From the NCBI RefSeq assembly GCF_907164915.1, contig NC_061870.1, positions 25,147,348 through 25,211,347 on the forward strand: DNA of 64,000 nt. The letters are read 5' to 3'. This DNA comes from Impatiens glandulifera. Taxonomy: Eukaryota > Streptophyta > Magnoliopsida > Ericales > Balsaminaceae. Below are positions 24,401 to 35,648 of the stretch, piece after piece; within the stretch, counting starts at the first letter, position 1; each line of letters opens with the position of its first letter. The notes under the pieces were generated by a model that was not told the DNA's origin, ran no database searches, and saw only the letters and a list, made by a program, of their open reading frames with translations. Position numbers and translations under genes: made by a program.

Positions 24401-26850
24401 TACACACCGGAAGAACAGACTGCAAAGTCTGTTAGATTGACCGCCAGGTCTGAGGTTGACCGTCAGGTCTGAAAAGATGACCGCAGGGTCTGAATCACTA
24501 AATTACTGAACCTTTGCATCTCTGCTCAGCCAATCAGATTCAAGGAAGTGAAATATGACCGTTGGCATATTTCATCTATAAAAGGGGCAGTTGAAGAAGA
24601 GTAAATGTGGGACAAGAGGAACAACAAGAGAGATTCTAAGAGCATTTAATTTACAAGTGAAAAACAGTGTGTTCTATCTCTAGAGAAAGTCTAAGTGCTA
24701 AAGTTGAAGTGTGTGTTTTACAATTTCGGTGCAAATTGTAAGAGTGTTATCAAGTAGGAAATAAGTCTTGATCGGATTGTACTTGTATTCCTTAGTGAAT
24801 ATCCTTCTTGCGGTTTCGAGAGGAAGGGGTGACGTAGGAGATTTATCTCCGAACATCCATAAAACTTGTCTTATCAATTACTTTCTGTCGGTTCCATTAT
24901 CTAACCGATCTGTACCGCTCTAACCTACTTAACTCTATCTAAGCTGAATCACCAGGTTACCGAAACCGACCCATCATTTTCTTTAACCTTCATCATCCGA
25001 AACCGGTTCTACCTATCATACAAGTGTGCTGCTTCAACCTGAAATAAACCTCTTCCGCGCTTGAACCTAGTTCAAGGGTTTGTGACAGTTTGTGTAGTAT
25101 TGAAACTCCGGTGTTAATCTCTAACCGGATTAACCACTACCCTTTGAGTGAAACCCGCTAACCGGTCCAACCCCGGTCCTCCAACGGCTATCTAGATCCT
25201 AACACTCGTCCTTAGACTTTATAGCATATACCCAAACATTCTTAGATGCACCGTCTAAGAAGGTTACAAAATAAGAAGCACCACCTATGAATTTAATCTT
25301 CTTAGGACCATAGACATCAATATGGACCAACTCAATGATATTCTTTTTCAGTTTCACTTTCGACATACTGAAGGAGACTCTATTCTGCTTATCCTTCAAG
25401 CAATGCTCACAATTTTCAAGATGAGAATTCTTGAGATTCGACAACTCATTTCTCTTGATCAAAACATTCAGCCCCTTATCACTAATGTGACATAGTCTCT
25501 TGTGACACAACTCAAAGGATGACTCCATCACGACAAAATAAGTTGCATCGTAGACAATTTTCAAATTTGTCTTATGTAAGGAACACAATTTCTTACCTCG
25601 TGCAACAATCAAGGAACCCTTTCTTAGCTTAAATTCCCCACCACTGAAAACATTATGGTAGCCTCTATCATCGAGCTTACTTGCGGAAATCAAATTCATT
25701 CTCAAATTAGGAACATGTCTTACATCTCTCAATGTCATGAAATAACCCATGCTTGTCTCGATTCTAACATCACCGAGACCAACTATCTTGGACACACCAC
25801 TGTTACCCATGCGAACCTCACCATGATCACCAACTTTGTAGGATGAAATTAACCTTTGTATGGAGTAATATGAAATGAGGCACTCGTGTCAACAATCCAT
25901 ACCGTTTCATTTGAAGATGTGCTAAGACATGAGTCTTGACATTTAAAAGCAAATGTCAGTTCACCATCTGAAGCATAAGCATATTTATCTGCACTCTGTT
26001 CTTTATTTTCTATGGGCTTCACCGTAATCTTTGCTTTATCATTTTTAAATTTCCAGCACTCGTATTTTCAATGATCCATTTTTCCATTGTAATGGTAAAT
26101 ACTATCCTTCTTCGGAGCTATAGACTTGCTTCTAGATTTGCCCCTACTCGAACCACTTCTATTATCCTTTGATCTTCCTCTATCAGTCACCAACATATCA
26201 GACTTAGAGGGTTTATCCCCCTTTCGATTATCCTCATCAAGTAAGGAACTAGTGACAAATATCATGTTGACTTTACCAGTTGGTTCTGAGTTGCTAAGAG
26301 TAATAATAAGTGTCTCCCAACTTATAGGCAAAGAGCCAAGGACTAAAAGTGCTTGTACCTCATCATTAAAGCTTATCTTCATACTACTTAGAAATTCAAA
26401 ATATTTTGAAATCCATTCAAGTGTTCAGTAATTGATTTATTATCAATGTACTTAAGGTTCATTAGCCTTTGTGTCAGTGTTGCTTTATTCCCTATTGACC
26501 TTCCGGCATAGAGAGCTTCAAGTTTGCTCCACACACCATACACCGTAGTCTCGTACTCGTGCACAACATTTACACCAACCCACGAACGAATAAAGTTACA
26601 CGTTTTTCTATCTGTTTTTTTTCAATCAGCCTCTTTTGTACCCTCATTTTCAATTCCTTTATTCAAATCATCTGAAATTAATATATCACTAATCATCCGT
26701 TTCCATTTCCTATAGTTTGTAATATTCAGACTCACCATATCAGGTCTAGATTTCCCTATTATTACTGTCTTAACACCTGATGAAAACCCCAACAAAGAAA
26801 CTAGTTGATCTTCTCTTTGAATTTCGTCGGGTAACCAGTAGAGCACTCTC
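21445..26850 (-). pseudogene. Copia gag-pol remnant
   Basis: On the minus strand, in copia order: gag (from ~26850; WLPDEIQREDQL, then ETTVYGVWSKLEALYAG), a degraded zinc knuckle and protease (VDTSASFHITP for the usual VDSGASFH) near 25.9 kb, pre-integrase and integrase (LCHISDKGLNVLIKRN; VTFLDGASKNVWVYAIKSK) at 25.2-25.7 kb continuing beyond the nested LTR (VQLDNGGEYIG near 23.8 kb). Reverse transcriptase has YVNDM in place of YVDDM near 22.45 kb. RNase H follows (CTRSDIVHAVGVV; FSDSQSAIHVSKNP; RSKHIKRRYHWIRE) near 21.6-22.2 kb. Domain order GAG-PR-INT-RT-RH identifies Ty1/copia. Many frameshifts and stops; not functional. Confidence 0.9.
23889..25204 (+). repeat. Solo LTR of a second retrotransposon family, nested in the copia element
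   Basis: 1316 bp starting TGTTAGATAAAATTAGACC and ending GATCCTAACA (terminal TGTTAG/CTAACA), flanked by a perfect 5-bp duplication CTCGT (23884-23888 and 25205-25209). Removing it and one CTCGT rejoins the copia integrase frame. A TATA box (TATAAAAGG, 24577-24585) gives plus orientation. It is more GC-rich than its surroundings and contains several CCGGTT motifs and three tandem units on GACCG(C/T)CAGGTCTGA near 24437-24495. No internal region or second LTR remains, as expected after LTR-LTR recombination. Superfamily not assigned. Confidence 0.93.
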
Positions 26851-26896
26851 CTCCAATGTTAAAACAAGTAACCAATAAATAATTATATGATACCAC

Positions 26897-27259
26897 TGTT
26901 GTGTTTTACAACAACAAAACTACAAATCTTCTTAGAAATCAAACATACTATGCTCTCAAATGAAAGAAGTGATTACACTAAGAATGAATGGAATACTCCA
27001 CAATCAAAAGCTCTCCCAACCTCTTTCTCTGGATCAGCCAAAGAACAAAAAAAATGTAGAAAAAAAAACTTGATTTATTCACTTTCTCTCAACTTTATTG
27101 TGTTTTTCTGTCTTAAAATAAAAATACCATAAAAATGTATTTATACCCTAACCCGTTTTCATAATAAAAAACTCTTATTCATTTTTATAATAGAAAATTC
27201 TAACCCATTTTCACACCCGAAAGTTAAAACCGACTACAATATCAAGTAACACTTCATCA
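26897..27259 (-). repeat. Copia 5' LTR (right side)
   Basis: Starts TGTTGTGTTTTACAACAAC and ends ACTTCATCA on the plus strand. It carries an extra ~20 bp relative to the left LTR near 26940-26965. It is immediately followed inward by the tRNA-Met primer-binding site, which fixes this side as the element's 5' end. Confidence 0.88.
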
Positions 27260-27264
27260 GTTAG

Positions 27265-29206
27265 GAGTCTCCAATCCCATTCTATTCCTCATTTCAAAAG
27301 CCAAAGTCATATAATTTAACAATTATTTTATTACAAATTGTAAATGCTTAACTATTTAGTTCCACATTTCATTGTTTAGTACTAATACATTTTGATATGT
27401 TTTTTAATATTTTACTTCACTACTCCTATTTTTACTCTAAAATATTATTCTTTTAATTTCATAATTAGGAATCCAAATGTACATTTTTATATATAGAGTT
27501 GAAAATATGTTTACTCATTTGTTTAAAAAACTATAAATTATATTTTTGCTCCTTAATTTGTCTTAAAAACATCAACATATATTCAATCTTTAATCCTGAT
27601 CAAACTTTGATTAAACTTAAAAGGCCATTTAAATAGGTTTGTCCCATCCTTAATGCATATTAGCTTAAGTAACTAGTCCAATTCGTAGACCTATTTGATT
27701 TTTGGTTCTTTTGTGTAATTTAGAGGGCTTAGTGATCTCTCATAAAATATTCTTATAATTTGTTTTCAAAATAATGTTCTAATTACTATAAAACTTTAAT
27801 TTGTCTTAAAACTATTTTTACCATTTAAACTATCTTAATAGATTACAAGTCACAATTTATATTACTATAGTTTTTGTATTGTCAAACAATTTTTTCATTT
27901 ATATATTTTAATATAACTATAACTCCATGCTAAGCAAATTGTTAAAATCTTTTTTTTAATATTAGTTAACATAATATTACAAAAATACTTGTTAACTTAC
28001 TTGTATTCAAGATTTAAGATTTATGAAGTGATTTTTCATTTTTCTGACTTTAATTAGTAACTTTTGGATTGTTAACAAAATATTCAAAAAATTTAAAATA
28101 TTTTTATAACAAATTAATTATAAAAAATAATAAAAAAGTAAATTTAACTTTAATAATTAATATATCAATTTCTTAATTTTTTTTATTGAATTATAATGAA
28201 TTATCAACTTATCTTTTAAATATTATTTTGTTTATGTATAATAAAACTTTGATTATATTTTATATAAAAATATATTATAAATAAATTTTAATAAATAATA
28301 AATTAAATTTAAATAATTAATTAGAGAAGTAAGAGAAGACTAAAGATTATTTAAAATTATAAAAATAAACCGTTAATAATAATTCTATGTTGGAGGGTTA
28401 AATGTATCAATTTTGAATACTATATAAATTTAAATAAATTTTTAATAATTTATACATTTAAATGAATTACTTAATACGTTTAAATAAGATTTATTCCTAA
28501 TATATATATATATTATTTATTAATTATCTATGAATAGAAAAGAATTTAGTACAAATAACACTCAATAATTTTTATTTTTAAATTCAGTCAAAAATATTAA
28601 GATGTTTATACCTTCTTTTTCTTACCAAACTATAAATCTAAATCAATTTATTTTTTAAAAGATAAAATATTTTTACGAATTGATTATCGATATAAAATCA
28701 TTTTGTTTCCAACAATACTAATAAAAAAAACGTGTACATATCCGAGTAGTAGGAATAACAAAATAGAAAATAATTATAACCACAAGTGTAAAACAAAAAT
28801 GAGACTTTTTCAAAAGATTATAAAGAGCGATCAAATATTCACCGTCACATGCTGATCTGCAATTAGACGGAGTTGCAAAATTATTGAAACAGTAATAAAA
28901 TTAAATTAGATTACTCAAGAATGCCACTATATGTACAAATTAACTCAAAGTGGTAAAAAAATAAAAGGATTGAAATCTTATTCTTACAGTCAAAACAAAT
29001 TCAAAGCTTGATAAATTTGATTGGAAGTTGAATATGAAAAGTTGGTCAAATAGATCTAAGACCATTAAGAAAACAATAATTACTTGCCAAACTTTTAATT
29101 AGTAATAAAATGGAATTAATGTACAAGTTTGAATATTCAATTGAGTTACTAGAATTTTAGTCAATAAGTTGTAGACATCAAAATTTAATTTATTTTTTTG
29201 GTATAC
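27265..29206. other. AT-rich intergenic stretch
   Basis: About 1.9 kb with no coding signal, no inverted or tandem repeat of note, and very high A+T. Nothing called. Confidence 0.7.
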
Positions 29207-29214
29207 TATAAAAA
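29207..29214 (+). promoter_or_regulatory. Putative TATA box of the F-box/LRR gene
   Basis: TATAAAAA within GTATACTATAAAAACAAC, ~265 nt upstream of the ATG at 29473. A CT-rich leader (TCTCTCTCTC runs at 29268-29298) follows, as in many plant 5' leaders. Confidence 0.55.
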
Positions 29215-29472
29215 CAACTCATTCCATTTTATTAACTTCAGAAGAAAGCTTAAACAAACAAGCCCTTCTCTCTCTATCTCTCTGTCTCTCTCTCTCTCCG
29301 CCAAATCACCGGAAAATCCGATCTCATACTTTTATCGCCGACCACCCACCTTTGAAGTTGAACAGCCCTGTTCTTATCTTCATTTTTACTTCCAATTTGA
29401 TTCATCAAGTTCATATCTTCTCTCTTTAATCTTCCTTCGCCGGCGCCGCCGGAATCTGAGTCGATATTGTGT

Positions 29473-31020
29473 ATGGGCCAGTCCTCGTCGGCCCGTCACC
29501 GCAGGAACCTTACTCGTCCGTCTCAGATTTCATCATCGATGATGGATGGTTCGAGTAAAGGAACTGATCTAGTTCAAGAAGACGGAGTAATCGAGGGTCA
29601 TGACTATATCTCATCCATTCCAGACGATGTTCTCTCATCCATTTTCAATAATTTAAGCACCAGTGACCGGAAAATCAGCGCCGTCGTCTGCAAACGGTGG
29701 TTGATTGTAGAGGGTCAAGGCCGGAATCGTCTCGTTCTCAACGCTCGTCAAGAACTGTTGCCTATCATTCCAACCATATTCACCCGATTCGATTCCGTCA
29801 CAAAGCTAGTCCTCCGTTGCGACCGCCGATCTGTAAGTATAGATGATGAATCACTAATCCAGATCTCACTTCGCTGCCAAAACCTATCCCGTTTGAAGCT
29901 CCGTGGCTGTCGTGAACTAACCGATGTCGGCCTAGCTGCGTTCTCGAAGAACACCAAGTATTTGAAGAAATTCTCAACTGGGTCCTGCTTATTTGGTGTC
30001 AAAGGCATGAACGCCGTCCTAGAAAACTGCAAATATCTTGAAGAACTATCAATCAAGCGTCACCATGGTGTTCTCGAACCAGTAAGTCCTGATTTCATTG
30101 CATCTGATTCACTGAAAACTATCTGTTTTAGGGAGATCTACAATGGGCATTGCTTCGGCCCACTTATAATCGGAGCTAAGAATCTAAAAAGGTTGAAAAT
30201 TCTCAGATGTATGGGAGATTGGGATAGAATTTTCCAAACAATGTCAACTAGAAAGGATAACCCTATAATGGAGATTGTTCTTGAGAGGATTCAGTTAACT
30301 GATGCAGGTTTGGAATCAATTTCACGTTATACCAATCTAGAGACATTACACTTGGTGAAAACACCAGAGTGTACAGATATGGGATTAATTTCTGTTGCTG
30401 AAAACTGTAAGAAATTGAGAAAGCTTCATATAGATGGATGGAGAATGAATCGAATAGGAAACCATGATGGTCTTGTTAACATTGCAAATCATTGTAGTAA
30501 TCTTCAAGAACTTGTTCTGATTAGTGTGAATCCAAGTTCAGAAAGCTTGGAGGAATTAGCCACAAAGTGTAAGACATTAGAAAGATTGGCTCTTTGTGGG
30601 ATAGAAACAATGGGTGATATAGAGATTTCCTGCATTGCTGAAAAATGTGTTGAATTGAAGAAGATTTGTATAAAGGGTTGCCCAATTACAGACAAAGGAG
30701 TGGAGGCTTTTGCTTGGGGTTGTCCTAATTTAGTGAAGATTAAGGTGAAGAAATGTAGAGATGTGTCTGGTAAAGTTATTGATAAGTTGAAGGCTAGAAG
30801 AATGAATTTGGTTGTGAGTATGGATTCAATTCAGATTGAACCAGAGAGTGTTGTTGATGATGGCGGCGATGGTGGCGATGGTGGCGAGTCTGAGCCGACA
30901 GCTTCATCGAGTAGTAGTAATGGCGGATCGGGGTCGGGGTCGGTCTTCAATACCAGGTTTGGTCTTTTGGCTTTCACTTTTAGAAGGTGGTCCATTGGTG
31001 GTGGTGGCAGGTCGGTTTAG
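29473..31020 (+). CDS. VFB: F-box/LRR protein, VFB/SKIP2 family
   Basis: Intronless, 515 aa, starting MGQSSSARHRRN. It contains an F-box (~46-85: YISSIPDDVLSSIF, then VCKRWLIVEGQGR) and C-terminal leucine-rich repeats of the Cys-containing type (~110-450), including RFDSVTKLVLRCDRRSVSID, LKLRGCRELTDVGLAAF, LHLVKTPECTDMG, LRKLHIDGWRMN and LERLALCGIET. These match the plant VIER F-BOX (VFB1-4)/SKIP2 proteins closely, including the N-terminal MGQS and the C-terminal FGLLAFTFRRW. The family acts as the substrate adaptor of SCF ubiquitin ligases and, in Arabidopsis, affects auxin-responsive genes and growth. A Gly/Asp/Ser-rich segment (~455-500) before the C-terminal motif is less conserved. Which VFB paralogue cannot be told. 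The upstream frame lacks an earlier ATG, supporting the start. Confidence 0.95.
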   Translation: MGQSSSARHRRNLTRPSQISSSMMDGSSKGTDLVQEDGVIEGHDYISSIPDDVLSSIFNNLSTSDRKISAVVCKRWLIVEGQGRNRLVLNARQELLPIIPTIFTRFDSVTKLVLRCDRRSVSIDDESLIQISLRCQNLSRLKLRGCRELTDVGLAAFSKNTKYLKKFSTGSCLFGVKGMNAVLENCKYLEELSIKRHHGVLEPVSPDFIASDSLKTICFREIYNGHCFGPLIIGAKNLKRLKILRCMGDWDRIFQTMSTRKDNPIMEIVLERIQLTDAGLESISRYTNLETLHLVKTPECTDMGLISVAENCKKLRKLHIDGWRMNRIGNHDGLVNIANHCSNLQELVLISVNPSSESLEELATKCKTLERLALCGIETMGDIEISCIAEKCVELKKICIKGCPITDKGVEAFAWGCPNLVKIKVKKCRDVSGKVIDKLKARRMNLVVSMDSIQIEPESVVDDGGDGGDGGESEPTASSSSSNGGSGSGSVFNTRFGLLAFTFRRWSIGGGGRSV

Positions 31021-32506
31021 TCATCATCATAAATGTTTGTTTCTTGTTATATTTTGCTTAATTCAATTCCAAAAAGTTATTTTAATGACATTTTTTAATG
31101 ACATGTTTCTTGCTTGAAAGTTGAAATATTAATTAAAGTTTATGATGTAATCTTTGGGATGTTTCATGTTTGAGTTTTATTTATTTATTAATGTTGTTGT
31201 CATTATTGAAAGCTATTAAACACCCTTTCTTTTAGTGTCCACAATATTCCTTTCTTTTTTTGAAAATTGTCATTTTCTCTGATTTATTAAACTATTGATT
31301 GCCAAATGTTTAATTGGAGCGTAAGTTGGACACTTGGATTTTTTTTAAGAAGTAAGACAATTCACATACAACTAATAAAATTTATTGAAAGTTTATATTT
31401 AATATAGTTTTAAGATTTCTTTTGAAATATAAAATATTATATTATTAAAAACTATAAAAATAAATAAATAATATAATATGTTGGTTAATTGACTTATAGA
31501 GTTGTAGACTTTATATTTAAATCTTGTAATTTTTTTTTGAAGGATAAGAAATTGAAATGGACGGTGTTGCCTGGTGAAGGGTTGTCCTAAATGGTCCCTA
31601 CTCTTTAAGGTCAATTATCAAATATAATCTTGTGTTAAGAGCTTACATTATTATGAATCAGCATTTTTTTAAATTTAATTATTTATTCTCTTATCAATCA
31701 AACAACTTAATTTATTATTTTAAAAAAATATATTATTTTATTATTATATTTTAATACCCTTTCATTTATAAAAAAAAACGAATTTTTTTTTTCCAAAATA
31801 ATCTAATCAGCATTTTTTAAATAAAAAAATAATAGTCTTAAATTTATTTATTCTTCCATAGAGGTTTTTGAATGAACATGAACATGGCCAACAAAGCATG
31901 GACCATAGGGGCATGAATCGCATGATGTTGCTTTGACAAAGCAGCCGTCAAAACAAAAGAGGAAAAATGAAAACATCATTTCAAAATTCAATAACAAAAG
32001 TGTCCATTAATATTTGGAGGGAGAAAAAAAAGACTAATCAAATGATGTGAAACTAAAGAGAAAGACATTGAAGACCAAAATTATGTATAGTGGAATATTA
32101 TAATTTATTTTATAATATTAAAACTTTATATATATTTATTAATCAACTTGTGACATCTTTACACAATCATAAGTTGTTGGTTCTTTTTATGTTATTTTAA
32201 AAGTCACACAAAATTAATTTCTTAATTAATCATTTTTCACCAATTATATCATTAATTTTATTAATCAAAATACAAAAATATAATTTATTTTAAATTATTA
32301 TTTTTTATTTTATTTATATATATCGATACCTTTTAAGTCTTTTTACCAAAAATAATTATTAGCTCTTCAAAATCATCACCGATCATTCAAATTCTCTCTT
32401 TCTTGATTTTTTAAAAAACCCATAACCGAACAAGACCTAAGGTATTTTGAAATCTGAAATTACAAATATAAGGGGGCAAATTGTACTCAGGTGTTTGTCC
32501 AACCAT
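31021..32506. other. Intergenic, 3' of the F-box/LRR gene
   Basis: 3' flank followed by AT-rich DNA without gene signal. A 71-codon minus-strand open frame at 31399-31614 has no domain and is ignored. The last 7 bp border the small TTCGCG element. Confidence 0.65.
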
Positions 32507-32513
32507 TTTGGAG

Positions 32514-32887
32514 GGGAAATTTGACGAAATGACCCTAAAAATCACCTTAAATGCACTTGTCACAATTGCGCAAATGACCCCTTTAAAATATTTTGACGAA
32601 ATTACCCTCGTCGCGTAACGCGAAAGAAAAGTCTAGAATGATCGTGCCCTTCGCGTGACGATCGTGTCATTTGCGTGACGATCGTGCCCCTTCGCGTGAC
32701 GATCGTGCCCCTTCGCGTGACGATCGTGCCCTTCGCGTGACGCGATAGTGGTAATTTCACAAGTTTTTTTTCTTCGCGTGACGATCCTACCCTTCGCGTT
32801 ACGCGACAGAGTAATTTTGTCATAATATTCTAAAATGGTAACCGCGCATTTAAAACCCTTTTTATGATTATTGGGTCAAGTTTCTTC
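32514..32887. mobile_element. Short non-autonomous element with TTCGCG minisatellite
   Basis: 374 bp flanked by TTTGGAG on both sides (32507-32513 and 32888-32894). The left end GGGAAATTTGACGAAATGAC is nearly the same as the left end of the 2-kb element at 55385. Subterminal inverted repeats are visible: left AAAATATTTTGACGAAATTA with CGCGTAACGCGAA, right TTCGCGTTACGCGACAGAGT with AATTTTGTCATAATATTCTA. The centre holds about five ~21-bp units of CTTCGCGTGACGATCGTGCC. No coding capacity beyond repeat-driven open frames. Confidence 0.75.
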
Positions 32888-33131
32888 TTTGGAGAGATGG
32901 TTGGTCTATTTTGATTATTTAAATTAAATCTCAACAATTAAATCTTGAAGTCATTCATTATTTAATATCTTACTGAAGTTCAGTAGCCAATTTAGATATT
33001 TGGCATAGTAAAACCGTTGACCCCGAGTTTATAAATCATGACTTATTCCCGGTCGAACCGGTCTGGACTTTGAGAAGAAAGAACCGACAAATCAAAGTCT
33101 CGTCTTTCTTGAGAAAGAATCAAAATCTAAA

Positions 33132-35648
33132 ATGATGGACGAAACTGCCGCCGATTTGACGCCAAATTCTCCGGCGACAGCTTTCACACGGTGGAGTTAC
33201 ACTGCGTCCCAGCGTTTCCAACACTTCCTCGACAAGTCCAATCCTCACGTTCTGTACCGATGGATGGCATTCGCGCTCATCGCATCCATTTACATCATCC
33301 GAGTTTACTTTCTCGAGGGTTTCTACGTTGTTTCATATGCTTTGGGAATCTACATCCTTAGCCTCCTCATAGGATTTCTCTCCCCTCAGGTCGACCCCGA
33401 CTCCGACGGCCCCAGCCTCCCTACACTCGGCTCAGACGAATTCCGCCCTTTTGTTCGCCGCCTTCCGGAGTTTAAGTTCTGGTAAGCTTCTTTACCTTTC
33501 TCTCTCCGTTGATCTTGATCATGATGTTTTATGTAGATTATTGATTCAATTCATAATATTTTTTTATAAGTGAGAATGATTGATTGATTGATTTTCATTA
33601 AAAAAGTCTTTGTTTTGAATTTCATATGACCTTGATTAGCTAGGGTTATGGTAAGTTTAAGATAGAAACATCTGCCTAATAGTTGAACCTCTGTACTTGA
33701 AGTGAGAATCCAGCACTCTGCTACATGGTGAATTGAATCATTTCTCTTGTTCAATGCTTATTAGAGATTTGCAGAAGTTTTCCCTACTTATACCATGAAA
33801 GAAACAGAAGTGGAAAGCCTCTATTTTGTCATATTTAATGGTTAAACTTGAACAGTTTTCCAGTGCTTGCAAAGAGAATTAAACCTTGACAGAATAAATA
33901 ATTACCCCTATGATATTGTAATCTTCTGGAATTCGTACTGCAAGGTTGTATTTGCAGGCTAAATATATGTTTGATTGACCCGAAGTGAGTGTAAATTAAC
34001 ATCTTCTTACATTACATAAATGGTGTAGCTGAAGAAGTATGATTTAGGAAGTTAGGGCAATAGAGGTATATTTGCTGAGTTGAACCATGTGAGATGGACA
34101 TTAGATCTACACAGGTTCTTCTAATGTCTTACGTTAATAACCCATGTTACTTGCAGCTTATTGCATAGATTATTGGATCAGTGTGAAGTTCTGAACTTCG
34201 TTTCCAGCCAACAATCAGTTACAAAAACTCATATAAGCACAATTTCATAATGGTTAGTTGTTTTCATATATTGTCATCATATATGACATTTATTTATCTA
34301 TTGATGATCTTACTTGGATCAAAACAATCTTTTAATTTACCTTGTTATCTTTGCTTATGCTCTATGCATTTTAAAACATTCTCTCAGAATAGTCTTTCTA
34401 ACTTGAGGTTTTGCTTAATGATTGTGTATTATTTATACCAAGTTTTTTCATTAACCTTCTAGATATATTTGTTGGAATTAGTGCTTTATAGGAGATGTAA
34501 TTCTTGAACTTAGAGATAATTCCTTTTTGTGGTTTCTAGATGTTTTTTACATTTTCTAGAATATTAAAGTGTGTGAAAGACTTGTGAGATTATGCCTTTA
34601 TATTCTCCTATGTACTTACATTTTCATTTACTAGAGAACTGATTAAAGTATTTGGTCAAGTTCTTCTTTCTCAAGTAGATTCATCTCTTTCTTCTTCCAA
34701 CAGAGTGATATTAGAGCAAGTTTCTTAGCTTTGGTTAACAATGGAAGCAATTTCTATTTTCATTGTCTTACAAAAGAAAACCATGAAATTTTAAAGAGTG
34801 CAAATTAGGAGAACAACTGGTTCACCACAACAAAAGCCCTATTATGTACCATTAATGAAGGTAAATATAGCCCATTAACCATAAAGGAAATAGTCACATA
34901 GGTGTACGAAACAAATAAGAATATTAATGGAGTACGAAAGATTACAAACGAAAACATATTAGCAAGAAAGAAATAGAGTTCAAATATGTGAAGGGTGAAG
35001 AAGATAAAGTTGTCCATCATCAAACCAATAAAGTTTGAAGATCTTGGAAAGATGAAATCAAGACTTAGAGTAATAAGAATTCTAACATTAAGGGAGAGTG
35101 TTGGAATTAGTGATTAGAGAATGTAAATTTTAAATTTCTAGAATGGTCTTTTTGTAGTTTGTGAAGTGACTCATTGATATTTGTGATCTAGAAACTTGAA
35201 GTCCTTTAAGTTTCTTAGAATACTAAACGTTTGTAAGGCTTGTGATGTTAGCCGATATTTGTTTTGCTGTAATTTATCATGTCTTGTAACTAGAGAATGG
35301 TTTGATTGAGTAAGCAGACATATATTCATTCTTGTAGGTACTCTATCATGAAGGCATTCTGCATTGCTTTCGTGATGACATTCTTCATAATATTTGATGT
35401 TCCTGTCTTTTGGCCCATATTACTTTTCTACTGGGTGGTACTCTTCACTCTCACCATGAAGCGACAGATACTACATATGATTAAGCACAAATATATCCCA
35501 TTTTCCTTTGGAAAAAAGGTATGATTTTCTTCTTTTCTGAAAAAAAAAACTTATTATGTATCACAGTAACTGTCTTTATTGTTTTCAGAGATATGACCAA
35601 AAGCGAGAAGCATCAAGTGAGAGCGCTGTTCTCCTTCCTCGCAATTAA
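33132..35648 (+). CDS. RER1: RER1-type retrieval receptor (Golgi to ER)
   Basis: Three exons, 33132-33481, 35338-35518 and 35589-35648, all GT-AG and in frame, give 196 aa, the usual length for plant RER1 proteins. The protein has four hydrophobic segments in two hairpins (e.g. [64 protein letters not shown]). Family hallmarks: [23 protein letters not shown] before the first intron, [20 protein letters not shown] and a KKRYDQK-type basic tail. RER1 sits in cis-Golgi membranes and returns escaped ER membrane proteins through COPI vesicles. Intron 1 (1856 bp) carries a decayed copia derivative reaching to within ~30 bp of the exon 2 acceptor (TTCTTGTAG). The start may be either of two adjacent ATGs; the first is used. 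The reading frame is intact. Confidence 0.95.
34470..35311 (+). mobile_element. Deletion derivative of a copia element inside RER1 intron 1
   Basis: Left LTR 34470-34702 begins TGTTGGAATTAGTG and ends CTTCTTCCAACA (terminal TGTTGG/CCAACA). It is followed by GTGATATTAGAGCAAG, a degraded form of the initiator-Met primer-binding site. A ~400-bp internal piece without intact coding leads to a purine tract (AAGGGAGAG) and a second TGTTGGAATTAGTG at 35099, the start of the right LTR, recognisable to ~35311. The right end is eroded, so no target duplication can be read. TRIM-like in size. LTRs are well diverged. Confidence 0.6.

Larger units (their letters stand above)
21099..27259 (-). mobile_element. 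Ty1/copia LTR retrotransposon, degenerate, minus orientation
   Basis: Two related terminal repeats (21099-21441 and 26897-27259) bracket a decayed gag-pol read on the minus strand. Next to the right LTR is a primer-binding site (minus-strand TGGTATCA, 26888-26895, complementary to initiator tRNA-Met). Next to the left LTR is a polypurine tract (minus-strand GGAAAGGGGAGAATT). Both LTRs begin TG and end CA. Flanks show ATTAG (21094-21098) versus GTTAG (27260-27264), a 4/5 match consistent with a 5-bp target duplication. LTRs differ by substitutions and a ~20-bp indel, so insertion is old. A 1316-bp solo LTR of another family is nested inside. Confidence 0.92.

Noticed and set aside
32602..32823. 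73-codon minus-strand frame (RGTIVTRRGTIVTRRG)
   Set aside because: Translation of the 21-bp minisatellite in the small element.
32514..32887. CRISPR-like appearance of the regularly spaced TTCGCG repeats
   Set aside because: Units are head-to-tail with no unique spacers, in a plant nuclear context; a minisatellite.
34250..35023. Open frames inside RER1 intron 1 on both strands
   Set aside because: Located in the intron or copia remnant; no domain.
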